A DNA stretch of 64,000 nucleotides from an uncultured Clostridia bacterium (lineage in GTDB: Bacteria > Bacillota > Clostridia > TANB77 > CAG-508). Positions within the stretch are counted from its first letter, which is position 1. Every line of letters begins with the position of its first letter. The position numbers were made by a program, and so were the translations under genes. Below are positions 7,592 through 18,824 of the stretch, piece by piece. Location: positions 62,001-126,000 of the forward strand of contig CAKPAI010000003.1 in NCBI GenBank assembly GCA_934133005.1. Direction: 5' to 3'. The notes under the pieces were generated by a model. That model was not told the DNA's origin and did not search any database. It was given only the letters and a program-made list of their open reading frames with translations.

Positions 7592-9073
7592 GAACCAGCT
7601 CTTATTATTACCATTTCCGTTTGACGTTTCGTAGATTGCATCTCCATAGATATCTTTCCATTTTGCGTAATGGAAATGGATTGATCCATCATTTCCTTCT
7701 ACTGTTGTATCTATTGGATAAATTGTTACATATTTACTACTATTACTTGGTATTTGTGAATCTGATACACTCAAGCTATATTTTCCATTTGCTGTTTTTG
7801 CATATAATGAATTTCCATTACTATTTGTATATTTACTATATAATACTGATGTATATTCCCAACATCCTCCACTTATATCATATACTCCGTATAGATTTCC
7901 GGTTGTACTTGCATTCATTCCATATTTTCCGTTATATCTATTATCATCTGCTATGTTTTCTTCTGTTGTTCTTCCTGTTCCGCTTGAACCATAACCTGTT
8001 ACTTCATTATAGTATGTTTTTTCTCCCTCTTTTGTCTCTGGTCCATATGTGTTCATTCCTATTTCATGTCCGTTTCTTCCATATTGACTATGTGTTAGAT
8101 ATGCTATTGCTCCCCATTCACTATTTTTCATTAAATGTGAATTTGAACCAGTTAATTGCAATGTACTATAATTTAATGAATTATCAAAACAATTGCTTAT
8201 ATTTATATAATTCCATGAATAATTATTTGGCTTACTTACTGCTCTTGTTGTATTACTTATTGCTACGTTTCCACTTTTTAATTTGACATTATTCCATGTT
8301 GCTCCATTATCTGTTGTTTGCTCCATACTCATTTCGTATTTTGCAACCCAGATTCCTGATAATTCTTTATCCCAACCACCTAACTGTAAGTTCGTTGTAA
8401 ACGCTGGATGAATTTTATAATCTTCTTTATCTGGTGTTATAACTGTTTTATCTATAAACTTTACTGTTATTGTTCCTGCTTTATCTGTTCCAGTTCCGCC
8501 TATTTCTTTTCCTGTTAATTTATATTCATATCTTGGTATCCACACAAAATAACTTCCATCTACTGTACTTTTGGCATTTGCCCACTTGCTATTTTTACTA
8601 TCTGTACTATTATCTCCTGCTACATAACTATACCAATCATTCCAACTGAATTCTTTTTGGTCACTTGTTATTTCCATTGCAGTCGATGTTAGACTTGCTT
8701 TATATGTTCCATTTGAATTTTTACTTCCATCTGACCAGTACACTCCTACCATATTGTTTCCTAATTTGGGTGTACATATTCCAAGTGTACTATTCCAATT
8801 CCCACCTTCAAATACACTTCTAGTATTACTTAGTGCTGCAAGTTGTGTTGCTAAATCATCCATTTCTTGCATTTCCGATTCTGTTGCATTTTTAGTTTTT
8901 TGAGCTGCTTCTTTTGCTCTATTTATTAATCCATTCTGTCCTACTACTAAGTTTATTGATACTCCTGCTAAAATTAGAAGTACCACAATTGTCACTACTA
9001 AAGCCACTAGAGTTATACCAGTATTCTTCAAATAATTCATATTTTTTTGACATTTACTTTTTTCCTTATTCAT
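7433..9073 (-). CDS. Surface protein: prepilin-like N-terminus, FGE/C-lectin-like body, variable C-terminus (copy 1)
   Basis: A 546-residue protein. Residues ~17-45 form a prepilin-like segment (TGITLVALVVTIVVLL), with Ala instead of Glu at mature position 5. A linker rich in Lys and Ala follows. Residues ~150-546 resemble the formylglycine-generating-enzyme/C-type-lectin fold (YFVWIPRYEY, WVAKYEMS, NSEWGAIAYLTHSQYG, GNLYGVYDISGGCWEYTS, RGG...YRVVL). It is almost identical to the copies at 37291 and 51274 except in the last ~55 residues. That tail uses GC-rich codons unlike the rest of the gene. The start follows AAGGAGA; there is no GT tract in this copy. It is probably a displayed binding protein rather than an enzyme. 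Confidence 0.75.
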   Translation of the reverse strand: MNKEKSKCQKNMNYLKNTGITLVALVVTIVVLLILAGVSINLVVGQNGLINRAKEAAQKTKNATESEMQEMDDLATQLAALSNTRSVFEGGNWNSTLGICTPKLGNNMVGVYWSDGSKNSNGTYKASLTSTAMEITSDQKEFSWNDWYSYVAGDNSTDSKNSKWANAKSTVDGSYFVWIPRYEYKLTGKEIGGTGTDKAGTITVKFIDKTVITPDKEDYKIHPAFTTNLQLGGWDKELSGIWVAKYEMSMEQTTDNGATWNNVKLKSGNVAISNTTRAVSKPNNYSWNYINISNCFDNSLNYSTLQLTGSNSHLMKNSEWGAIAYLTHSQYGRNGHEIGMNTYGPETKEGEKTYYNEVTGYGSSGTGRTTEENIADDNRYNGKYGMNASTTGNLYGVYDISGGCWEYTSVLYSKYTNSNGNSLYAKTANGKYSLSVSDSQIPSNSSKYVTIYPIDTTVEGNDGSIHFHYAKWKDIYGDAIYETSNGNGNNKSWFNDYADEDTGTGEYFSRRGGICWSGTSAGAFAFGDSGGSGDDYWGYRVVLICD

Positions 9074-9081
9074 TTTCCGTT

Positions 9082-9222
9082 CTCCTTAGTTTTTTCATTA
9101 TTTTGCTCAATTCGTTTCTTTTTATTCTCTTATGAATTTTATAATTATTATAATTTATTAGCATTTAATTTTTGAAGTGAGCTAAACTAAGAGTGTAGAT
9201 TATGTCGGAAAATAAAAAATAT
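9082..9222. repeat. Duplicated 141-bp leader/promoter segment, copy A
   Basis: About 141 bases directly upstream of the copy 1 surface gene match 11363-11503 upstream of the LRR-type gene, with about three differences. On the minus strand it holds a possible promoter (TTCAAA, 18 bases, TATAAT) and the ribosome binding site. Confidence 0.85.
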
Positions 9223-9243
9223 GACTATATAAGCCATATTTTT
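9213..9243 (-). terminator. Probable terminator of the Fic gene
   Basis: Minus-strand hairpin AAAATATG / CATATTTT followed by T-run immediately after the Fic stop. Confidence 0.55.
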
Positions 9244-9247
9244 ATAA

Positions 9248-9901
9248 CTATATTCTTATTCCATCTATACAGTTTTCATATATAAAATTACTTATTTCCT
9301 GCATTTCATTTGTATCATAATATTTTGTCAATAATTCGTTAAATCTTTCCAGTTTTTCATCCGGTACTTTAATTATTCCTGCACCATTTTCTATCATTAT
9401 TTTATTAGCTGCAATTGTACTCGTCCTTTTATTTCCATCCCAAAATAATTGTTTTCTCATACCATATAACATATATGTAATTGCTCTTTGTGTTGCATTC
9501 TCAATTTTTATAATTTCTTTTATATCTTCTTCCACATCTTCTTTATTTGGAATCTCTGGAATATACTGTGTTCCTGTAATTTCAACCCTTCCATTTCTTA
9601 ATGTTCCCCATTCTAAGCTTTCATTTCTCGCCACATATTCATTGACTTTACATACAAATTCAAGATTGAATTGTTCTTTTATATTATTTATCACAAATTT
9701 CCAAGCATCTCTTAAATTTAGTACACATTGAATATCATCTATCTTAAGACTATTAACATTAACTCCGTCTAGTATCGTTTTTGTTTGTGGAAATGTTATA
9801 TTTATTCCTTCCATTCTTGCACTTGCATATACATTATCAACTAAATTCCTTTTAGCTAGAAATATATTTTGTTCTAATGTCATTTTATATTTATCTTCCA
9901 T
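9248..9901 (-). CDS. Fic-domain protein with altered active site
   Basis: A 217-residue Fic/DOC-family protein. The Fic loop normally reads HxFxDGN(G/K)R. Here it is QLFWDGNKRTS at about residues 151-161, so the catalytic histidine is glutamine 151 while Asp155, Gly156, Asn157 and Arg159 remain. An N-terminal inhibitory-helix motif SARMEG (27-32; S/TxxxE-G/N) is present, as in class II Fic proteins. The family transfers AMP or other phosphate groups onto target proteins. Without the histidine, activity is doubtful. There is no partner antitoxin gene next to it. It lies between two prepilin-like surface genes. Confidence 0.85.
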   Translation of the reverse strand: MEDKYKMTLEQNIFLAKRNLVDNVYASARMEGINITFPQTKTILDGVNVNSLKIDDIQCVLNLRDAWKFVINNIKEQFNLEFVCKVNEYVARNESLEWGTLRNGRVEITGTQYIPEIPNKEDVEEDIKEIIKIENATQRAITYMLYGMRKQLFWDGNKRTSTIAANKIMIENGAGIIKVPDEKLERFNELLTKYYDTNEMQEISNFIYENCIDGIRI

Positions 9902-9975
9902 AATACCTTCCTCTTTTCATTTATAATTATTTTAACACAAGTATTATAAAAAAGATATAATTTATAGAAAATTTC

Positions 9976-11355
<1,380 letters not shown>

Positions 11356-11362
11356 TTTTATC

Positions 11363-11503
11363 CTCCTTAGTTTTTTCATTATTTTGCTCAATTCGTTTCT
11401 TTTTATTCTCTTGTGAATTTTATAATTATTATAATTTATTAGTATTTAATTTTTGAAGTGAGCTAAACTAAGAGTATAGATTATGTCGGAAAATAAAAAA
11501 TAT
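11363..11503. repeat. Duplicated 141-bp leader/promoter segment, copy B
   Basis: Matches 9082-9222 with about three differences. It gives the LRR-type surface gene the same promoter and leader as the copy 1 surface gene. Confidence 0.85.
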
Positions 11504-11510
11504 ATAATTT

Positions 11511-12533
11511 TTATTGTAATCCTTCTAGTCTCTTCTTTATTTCCTCTGGTGACGGTAATAAATCTTTCATTTTTTCTGGCAATGTATCTCTCATTTGATA
11601 TGTGGCTACTCCTATTGGTTTATGACTATCATTTAAAGCATATTCTACAACAGTTCTATTTTTATTTTTGCATATAATAATACCTATTGATGGATTCTCG
11701 TGCTCCATTTTAACCTGTTTATCTAATGCTGTTAAATAAAATTGAAGTTGTCCCACAAATTCCGGCTTAAACTCTCCTATTTTTAATTCAATAGCAACTA
11801 GACTATTTAAGCTTCTATGATACAACAACAAATCTATATAAAAATCAGCACCACCTACGTTTATATGATATTGGCTTCCCATAAAAGCAAAATTGCCTCC
11901 CATTTATTCTAAGAAAGCCCTCATATTACTTATTAAACTCGTCTCTAATTCTCGTTCTGAGTGTTGTTCTGAAAGTTCCATAAAATCAAAAATATATTCA
12001 TCTTTTACTGCTAATTTAGCTTGATTTATATATTTTTCTGGTAGTGTATTATCAAAATTTGTTTGATTTATTAAATATTTTTCATAAGATTTATTTTCAA
12101 TATGGTTTATTAGTACATCTTTTGTCCATCCAAATTTCTTTGTCATTTTTATATAAAATTCTCGTTCTAGTTTTTCTTTACATTTTTCCATTATTACTAT
12201 ATTTTTGCTCCAGCTAATTTCTCGCACCATTAGTGCGAGATTTTCTGCATCTCTATATGTTACATAAAAATTTCTCATTCTCCACAAATTACTTGCTGAA
12301 AAGCCTTTAACTTCAGGAAATTCTTTCTTTAATTCTCCAGCTAATACTTCAACTATTGATTTTCCCCAACCTTTTTCCTGTTGTTGTATATATATTTCCT
12401 GTCCAATTCCCCAATATAAGTTTATTAAAGTTTGATTTACAACTTTCATTGCTTCATATTGACTATTTCTGATTTTATTTTTAATATCTCCTATAAAATC
12501 TTTATAATCATCACTAATTAAATTGTTATCCAT
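11511..12533 (-). pseudogene. DUF1016/YhcG-type PDDEXK nuclease, interrupted by in-frame TAA
   Basis: Two contiguous frames in the same reading frame make one DUF1016 protein. The N-terminal winged-helix-like domain (about 200 residues, LINLYWGIGQEIY, GKSIVEVLA) runs 12533-11904. The PD-(D/E)xK nuclease domain (GGADFYIDLLLYH, VAIELKIGEFKPE) runs 11903-11511. A TAA stop falls at the domain junction where relatives have an amino acid, with no change of frame. An ATG follows the stop at once, so a separate nuclease half could be made by restart. The ATG at 12533 has AAGGAG upstream and is preferred over the frame from 12644. Such proteins are linked to DNA processing or phage defence. Confidence 0.75.
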
Positions 12534-12695
12534 ACTTAAAATGCTCCTTTCTTTTTTTATTCTATTTCGTATATAACTTTCCAACCATAATACCACACTT
12601 TTCTGTAAAAATATACCAAAAATCAAAAAAATGTTATTTTTCAATTATGTGCACCTTATTTATGGCTTTTACAGCAAAAATATTATGCACAGGGT

Positions 12696-12764
12696 TGTGG
12701 ATAATGTGGATAACTTTGTGGATAACTATTATATCAAGTGTTTCATAGTAGTAAGTTATCCACT
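12696..12764. promoter_or_regulatory. DnaA-box cluster
   Basis: Three exact TGTGGATAA boxes in direct orientation (12696-12704, 12705-12713, 12717-12725) and one opposite near-match TTATCCACT (12756-12764), in a 360-base gene-free stretch. TTATCCACA is the consensus DnaA box. No dnaA or dnaN is nearby, and gene strand does not switch here, so this need not be the chromosome origin. It may be a DnaA-titrating or reactivating site, or a regulatory site for the operon that ends here. Confidence 0.6.
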
Positions 12765-12848
12765 TTTTTATGTATAACATTTTTATTGTTAATCAAACAC
12801 TATTTCTATTATTAATTATGTATATCACTATTAATAATAGAATTACAA

Positions 12849-12893
12849 AAAGACAAGTATATATAACTATTCCATATATACTTGTCTTTATTA
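12849..12893 (-). terminator. Terminator of the DUF1294 gene
   Basis: A 16-bp perfect stem (12849-12864 with 12874-12889; AAAGACAAGTATATAT arm) and 9-base loop, with a T-run on the minus strand. It ends the polC-side operon. Confidence 0.85.
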
Positions 12894-13193
12894 TTATTTT
12901 TTAGTTTCAATTAAAATTGCTACTATAATTAGTATTTGTAATACTATTATTATAGGAAGTCCTACATAAAACCTAGGCTTTTGTGTTTTGTGTCTGAAAG
13001 TATACATTCCTGCAATAGAGCCTATACTTCCGCCTAAAACTGCAATTATTAGAAGTGTGCTTTCTTTTATTCTCCAACTTCCTCTTTCAGCTTTCTTTTT
13101 ATCTATTAACATTGATAAAAATCCAACTAAATTCATTATTATCAAATATATTGCTATATTTTTTATACTAAATATTTGTACTAAATACTCCAT
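12894..13193 (-). CDS. DUF1294 membrane protein
   Basis: A 99-residue protein with three predicted membrane helices (about 10-28, 45-65, 75-95). It has the DUF1294 signature DKKKAERGSWRIKE ... LGGSIGSIAGMYTFRHKTQKPRFYVGLP. Function of the family is unknown. It follows polC by 18 bases and ends at a strong terminator, so it is the last gene of that operon. Confidence 0.85.
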   Translation of the reverse strand: MEYLVQIFSIKNIAIYLIIMNLVGFLSMLIDKKKAERGSWRIKESTLLIIAVLGGSIGSIAGMYTFRHKTQKPRFYVGLPIIIVLQILIIVAILIETKK

Positions 13194-13211
13194 ATTTTAT
13201 TCCTTTCGCTT

Positions 13212-16200
13212 TTAAGCAAATAAGCTCATTTGATTGCTTTGGCTCATTCCTTTTAAGCAACCAACATTTTGAAGCATCTCTATTGTTGATTTTCCAACTT
13301 TTGCACGAATTTTCAAGTCATCTATAGACATAAACTCGCCTGCTTTTCTTGCTTCCTGAATACTTTGTGCTGCAACAGTTCCAAGTCCTGGTATACTATT
13401 TAATGGTGGTCTTATTCCATCTGGCATAACTTTAAATTTTGTAGCATCTGATTCATACAAGTCCATTGGTAAGAAATTAAAGCCCCTTTCGTACATTTCA
13501 AGAACGATTTCGCAAACTGAATATGTATCTTGATCCTTTTTAGTTGCAGCTTTTCCAGCAAGTTCAATTTCTTTCATCTTGTTTTTTACTCTTTCTTTTC
13601 CATTACACATTACATCACTATCAAAAGCGTCTGCTCTTATAGAGAAGTATGCAGCATAATAAGCTTTTGGCATGTGAACTTTGAACCACGCAATTCTGAA
13701 AGCATTTGTAACATAAGCTGCAGCATGGGCTTTAGGGAACATGTACTTGATTTTTTTACAAGAGCCTATATACCACTCTGGAATATTGTATTCTCGCATT
13801 GTAGCTTCATGTTTAGCCCAACCTTCTGGATCTTTTGAAGGCTTTCCTTTACGAACAAACTCCATTATTTTGAACGCTTTTTGTGGTGGCAATCCTTCTT
13901 TTATTAAGTAAATCATGATATCATCTCTACAACATATAGCATCTTCCAGTTTGATAGTGCCTGCTTCAATTAAGCTTTGAGCATTATTTAGCCAAACATC
14001 GGTACCATGTGATAGACCTGAAATTCTAATCAATTCATCAAATGTTTTTGGTCTTGTGTCAACAAGCATTCCTCTTACGAATTTTGTTCCAAATTCTGGA
14101 ACACCGAAACTTCCAACTTCACTATGTATTTGTTCAGGAGTTACTCCTAATGCTTTTGTTGAACCAAAAATTGACATCGTTTCTTTGTCATCAAGTGGAA
14201 CTTTTGTTGGGTCCTGACCTGTTATATCATAAAGCATTCTTATCATTGTTGGATCATCATGTCCTAGTATATCTAATTTTAAAAGGTTCTGGTCGATTGA
14301 GTGATAATCAAAGTGAGTTGTTATTATGTCTGAATTTGGATCATCTGCAGGATGCTGAACTGGTGTAAACTCATATATTTCTCTTCCTTTTGGAACAACT
14401 ATAATTCCTCCAGGGTGCTGTCCTGTTGTTCTTTTAATTCCTGTACAGCCTTGTGCAATTCTTATTACTTCAGAATTATTTATTGGAATTCCACGCTCTT
14501 CATTATATTTTCTAACATAGCCCATCGCAGTTTTTCCCGCTACAGTACCAACAGTTCCAGCTTTAAAGGTTGTTCCTTTTCCAAATATTACTTCTGTATA
14601 TTTATGTGCTTTCGCTTGATATTCACCAGAGAAGTTTAAGTCTATATCTGGCTCTTTATCTCCATTAAATCCTAAGAAAGTTTCAAATGGGATATCTAGT
14701 CCATCTTTCTTTAATTTATGACCACACTTTGGGCACATTTTATCTGGTAAGTCGAATCCATTTTTATAGCCATAATCAGTAAAATCTGAATATTTGCAAT
14801 GAGGACATCTATAATGTGGTGGAAGCGAATTTACCTCTGTAATACCAGTCATGTTGGCAACAAATGATGAACCAACAGAACCTCTGGAACCTACTATGTA
14901 TCCATCTGCATTAGACTTCCAAACCAACTTCTGAGCTATAATGTACATAACGGAGAATCCGTTGCTAATTATAGATGTAAGTTCTCTTTGTAGTCTATCT
15001 TCAACTATTTGTGGAAGTGGATCGCCATATAATTCATGAGCTTTATTATATGCAATTTCTTTTATTGTTTTTTCGCAGTCATTGATATATGGTGGACATT
15101 TTTCTGGCGAAATTGGACTTATTTGCTCACACATATCAGCTATTTTATTTGTGTTTGTTACAACTACTTCATAAGCTTTTTCTTTGCCTAGATAGCTAAA
15201 CTCTTCTAGCATTTCTTCTGTTGTTCTTAAATATAGTGGGGCTTGCAAGTCACAGTCTGCATAGCCTTGTCCAGCTTCTAATATTCTTCTATATATTTCG
15301 TCTTCTGGGTCCATAAAATGAACATCACAAGTTGCAACTACTAATTTATCTAATTTTTCACCTAAGGCAACTATTTTTCTATTTATGTCTTGAAGTGCCT
15401 CTACATTTGGTACAACACCATTTCTAACTAAGAACATGTTGTTTCCTGTTGGTTGTATTTCTAAATAATCATAATCTCTTGCAATAGCTTCTACTTCGTC
15501 ATCATCTTTTCCTTGCTCTATTGCTTGATATAGCTCTCCTGCTTCACAAGCACTACCTAAAATAAGACCTTCGCAGTATTGCTTATATATAGATTTTAAT
15601 ATTAATGGCTTTTTATAAAAGTAATTTAAATGTGAAATTGAAATTAGCTTATATAAATTTTTTAGTCCAACATAATCTTTTGCCAAAATTATTGCATGGA
15701 AACTTTTTAACTTTTTGTAGTTTACTTGTCCGCCTACTTTTTCACTTATTTGGTCTATTGTTTCTACACCTTTTTCATCAAGCATTTCAAGCATTTTCCT
15801 AAATACTTTTACAGTTGTATCAACATCATCTAAAGCTCTATGGGCAACTAATACTTCAATTCCTAAATTTTCTGCAATTACTCCTAATTTGTATTTTTTA
15901 TAGTCTGGGAACAAGTCTTTTGCAAGTCTTAATGTATCTAAGTATGTATTTTCAAAAGTGTATCCTAACTGTTTTGCATTATACTTTAAAAATCCTATAT
16001 CAAAGTCTGTGTTATGCGTTACAACAACGCTATCGCCAATAAATTCAAGCATTTTAGGAAATACTTTATCAATAGTTTCAGCATCTTTTACCATGTCATC
16101 TGTAATATGAGTTACCTCAACTACTCTTTGAGGGATTGGCTTTTCTGGATTTACAAAAGTTTCAAATTCGCCAATTACTTCGCCCTTTTCATTTAGCTTC

Positions 16201-17777
16201 ATAATTCCTATTTCAGTAATTTTTTCTGTTCTAAATGAAAGACCTGTTGTTTCTAAGTCTAGTACACAGTATGTTGTATGAAGAGCTTGTCCTCTTGAGT
16301 TTCCAATACAAGGAACTTTATCAGGAACCAAATATGCTTCAACTCCATACAAAACTTTCATATCTGGATTATTTACGCCAAGCATTTTATGTGCATCAGG
16401 GAAAGCTTGAACATTTCCATGGTCTGTTATTGCTATTGATTTCATTCCCCATTTCATGGCTCTTTTAATTAAATCTTTTGCAGGAGTTATTCCATCCATC
16501 ATACTCATTTGAGTATGCATGTGAAGTTCAACTCTTTTGATTTCAGCCATATCCATTCTTTGTACTTTTTTCTCTTCAGGCATCTCAATTACAGTATTTG
16601 CTAAAACTCCTAACTGCTTTGCATAGGGGTCAAATTGTGCAGTTCCAGCAATTCTTACTCGTTTTGCATTTTTTAATCTCTTCTTTATTTTATCTGCTTT
16701 TTCGCCTGGTGCGAAAACTTTACAGTCGATAGTATTTGTTCCATCATAAACACTAAATGTAATTAAAACTTTTCCAGATTTTAATTCTCTTGTTTTTATT
16801 TCTAGATTAATATTTTCGTCTTTAGCGTCTAATATTACTGTTAATATTGAACCTTCAATAATTACATTTCCACTTTCAACACCAATGTCTTGGATTTTAG
16901 TAATTGCATCTTTTAAATTCAAACTTCTTCCAACAATAAGTGGTGTATCTTCTTCCTGAGGCTCTTCTTTCTTTGGTTCAGGCTTTGGAGCTTGTGGTGC
17001 TGGTGCAAATCCGCCTCCAAAATCTTGAGGCATCATTTCTGGTGGCATATTCATATCCATCATTGGAGGCATTTCTGGTGGTGGAACATCTGCCCAAGGC
17101 AAATCTTGGTTACTTTTGTTATATGATTTCGTATTATTTTTCTTTTCTTTAGTATCATTTTCTGGTTCTTTTCCTATATTGCTAACTATTTCTTGCATTA
17201 TCCTTGCTTGAAGTTTCTTCTTTTCTTCTCTTACTTGGATAAACTCATCTTCATTTATAGCCTCTTCATATTTAATTACATATTTTCTATTATATACATT
17301 TGATAATATATTTGAAAATACTTCATTGAATTTATTGCCTTCTAGAAACTCTCTTCCACCTCTTGTAAGAGTAATTTTCATGTTTTTATCAGCTATATCG
17401 ATTGAACTTCCTTTTAGAAAGGCCTTGGCAATTGGATGCTTAAAAGCAATATATTCTACTATATTATTCCAACTTTTTTTTATAAGCTCATTTATATCTA
17501 CGCTTTCATCTTTTCCAACTATCGTAAGTGGAATATCATTAAAAGTATATTTTATTGTTATTCTAGCATTTTTTACTTGGAATCTGTTTTCCATGTACTT
17601 TTCCATTGCTAAAATATCTTCTATTTTTATTAGCTTATCTGATTCTATTATTAGTTCTAACTCTTTTTTGGATTTATATAAATTTATTCCTACAACTCTT
17701 GCAGCATTTAATTCAAAACTATTAGAGTCGTAGTCTTTGAATACTTCTTTTACATTTTTTGCTTCTTGTTTCTCCAT
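13212..17777 (-). CDS. polC: DNA polymerase III alpha subunit, PolC type
   Basis: A 1521-residue replicative polymerase. In order: N-terminal domains with a Pro/Met-rich linker (about 225-265), an OB-fold region, a PHP domain (VELHMHTQMSMMDG, about 415), a DEDD proofreading exonuclease inserted in PHP (CVLDLETTGLSF, about 505; VTHNTDFD), a zinc site (CPHC ... CPKC, about 990-1020), the polymerase palm (KEPDIDLNFSGEY, about 1043) and a C-terminal helix-hairpin-helix region. PolC is the Gram-positive leading-strand polymerase. It is about 70-80 residues longer than usual because of the linker. It lies downstream of rseP, as in other Firmicutes. Confidence 0.98.
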   Translation of the reverse strand: MEKQEAKNVKEVFKDYDSNSFELNAARVVGINLYKSKKELELIIESDKLIKIEDILAMEKYMENRFQVKNARITIKYTFNDIPLTIVGKDESVDINELIKKSWNNIVEYIAFKHPIAKAFLKGSSIDIADKNMKITLTRGGREFLEGNKFNEVFSNILSNVYNRKYVIKYEEAINEDEFIQVREEKKKLQARIMQEIVSNIGKEPENDTKEKKNNTKSYNKSNQDLPWADVPPPEMPPMMDMNMPPEMMPQDFGGGFAPAPQAPKPEPKKEEPQEEDTPLIVGRSLNLKDAITKIQDIGVESGNVIIEGSILTVILDAKDENINLEIKTRELKSGKVLITFSVYDGTNTIDCKVFAPGEKADKIKKRLKNAKRVRIAGTAQFDPYAKQLGVLANTVIEMPEEKKVQRMDMAEIKRVELHMHTQMSMMDGITPAKDLIKRAMKWGMKSIAITDHGNVQAFPDAHKMLGVNNPDMKVLYGVEAYLVPDKVPCIGNSRGQALHTTYCVLDLETTGLSFRTEKITEIGIMKLNEKGEVIGEFETFVNPEKPIPQRVVEVTHITDDMVKDAETIDKVFPKMLEFIGDSVVVTHNTDFDIGFLKYNAKQLGYTFENTYLDTLRLAKDLFPDYKKYKLGVIAENLGIEVLVAHRALDDVDTTVKVFRKMLEMLDEKGVETIDQISEKVGGQVNYKKLKSFHAIILAKDYVGLKNLYKLISISHLNYFYKKPLILKSIYKQYCEGLILGSACEAGELYQAIEQGKDDDEVEAIARDYDYLEIQPTGNNMFLVRNGVVPNVEALQDINRKIVALGEKLDKLVVATCDVHFMDPEDEIYRRILEAGQGYADCDLQAPLYLRTTEEMLEEFSYLGKEKAYEVVVTNTNKIADMCEQISPISPEKCPPYINDCEKTIKEIAYNKAHELYGDPLPQIVEDRLQRELTSIISNGFSVMYIIAQKLVWKSNADGYIVGSRGSVGSSFVANMTGITEVNSLPPHYRCPHCKYSDFTDYGYKNGFDLPDKMCPKCGHKLKKDGLDIPFETFLGFNGDKEPDIDLNFSGEYQAKAHKYTEVIFGKGTTFKAGTVGTVAGKTAMGYVRKYNEERGIPINNSEVIRIAQGCTGIKRTTGQHPGGIIVVPKGREIYEFTPVQHPADDPNSDIITTHFDYHSIDQNLLKLDILGHDDPTMIRMLYDITGQDPTKVPLDDKETMSIFGSTKALGVTPEQIHSEVGSFGVPEFGTKFVRGMLVDTRPKTFDELIRISGLSHGTDVWLNNAQSLIEAGTIKLEDAICCRDDIMIYLIKEGLPPQKAFKIMEFVRKGKPSKDPEGWAKHEATMREYNIPEWYIGSCKKIKYMFPKAHAAAYVTNAFRIAWFKVHMPKAYYAAYFSIRADAFDSDVMCNGKERVKNKMKEIELAGKAATKKDQDTYSVCEIVLEMYERGFNFLPMDLYESDATKFKVMPDGIRPPLNSIPGLGTVAAQSIQEARKAGEFMSIDDLKIRAKVGKSTIEMLQNVGCLKGMSQSNQMSLFA

Positions 17778-17800
17778 TAGTTTTCCCCCTTATACTAATG

Positions 17801-18811
17801 TTAAAATATTCTTAATATATCATTATACGCAACAAATATTGATAGAGTTATAAGTACTGCAAATCCTGCAAGCTGAATTTTTGCCTCTACTTCTTTGTCT
17901 AGTGGTTTTCTTCTTATTCCCTCTATAATAAGTAATAATATTTTTCCTCCATCTAGTGGTGGAAATGGTATTAAATTAGTAACTCCTAGCGACATTGAAA
18001 TAACAATTAAAACATATACAAATTGTTTTATGCCATTAGTTTGTGCTACAACTTGTGATATTCCTATAGGTCCAGTTAATTGTTCTGTTGTTGTTTTGCC
18101 TGTAAATAACATTTTTACACTTTCAGCCATATCTTTAATAAATAATTTTGTATTATGTGCAGAATAATATATTCTATTTGAAATAGTATTATCTGCTACC
18201 TTAAATTGTATTCCTATATAATATGTGCCGTTTTCTACTGTGGGAGTAAGTTCAACTTCTTTAATATTTCCACTATTATCTTTGACCGTTATTTTTATTT
18301 TGTTCTCTCCAGCTCTTGCAATTGCAGATTTTACATCAGCTATTGTTACTATCTTTTCGCCATTTATATATTGTATTTCATCACCTGATACAATTCCAGA
18401 GTTCTCGGCAGAATACCCTGAAATTACTTTATCTACAACATTTGTTGTATACCCATTTGCAGTCATGCAAAGTATAAAATATGCAAGCAACGCAAAAATT
18501 ATATTTACAATTGCGCCTGCCGCTACAATTGCAATTCTTTTTGGAATACTTGCATTACAAAAAGCTCCTTCTTCATTAGAGAGAGCTTCTTCACCTTCTA
18601 GGCTTACAAAACCACCTAAAGGTATTAATCTTAGTGCGTATTTAGTTTCTTTTCCTTGTTTTTTCCAGATAGTAGGACCAAATCCTATTGCAAATTCATT
18701 TACTTTTACTTTACAAAGTTTTGCAATTAAGAAATGTCCTCCCTCATGAATTCCAACTAAAAAGCCTAATAAAAATATTATTTTTATCGCATTTATTAGA
18801 ATGTCTATCAA
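17801..18811 (-). CDS. rseP: RseP/RasP site-2 intramembrane metalloprotease
   Basis: A 336-residue membrane protease. The zinc motif H22-E-G-G-H26 lies in the first helix. A PDZ domain follows (about 110-200), and the second metal motif LDGG (286-289) lies in a late helix. It cleaves membrane anchors such as anti-sigma factors after a first site-1 cut. It sits between cdsA and polC, the standard order, but the dxr gene usually found between cdsA and rseP is absent. Confidence 0.95.
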   Translation of the reverse strand: MIDILINAIKIIFLLGFLVGIHEGGHFLIAKLCKVKVNEFAIGFGPTIWKKQGKETKYALRLIPLGGFVSLEGEEALSNEEGAFCNASIPKRIAIVAAGAIVNIIFALLAYFILCMTANGYTTNVVDKVISGYSAENSGIVSGDEIQYINGEKIVTIADVKSAIARAGENKIKITVKDNSGNIKEVELTPTVENGTYYIGIQFKVADNTISNRIYYSAHNTKLFIKDMAESVKMLFTGKTTTEQLTGPIGISQVVAQTNGIKQFVYVLIVISMSLGVTNLIPFPPLDGGKILLLIIEGIRRKPLDKEVEAKIQLAGFAVLITLSIFVAYNDILRIF

Positions 18812-18824
18812 ATTACTGCCTCCA

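Noticed and set aside
7621..8286. Long plus-strand open frames opposite the surface genes
   Set aside because: Leu/Tyr/His-rich shadow frames that recur opposite all three copies because the minus-strand genes are similar.
7433..9073. Formylglycine-generating enzyme activity
   Set aside because: Similarity is to the fold; copper-site cysteines are not evident and the tail varies like a binding face.
11904..11906. Recoded stop (selenocysteine or pyrrolysine) in the DUF1016 gene
   Set aside because: The codon is TAA, not TGA or TAG, and no recoding element is visible.
12660..12780. Chromosome origin (oriC)
   Set aside because: DnaA boxes are present but no dnaA/dnaN, no AT-rich unwinding repeats I could define, and no switch of gene strand.
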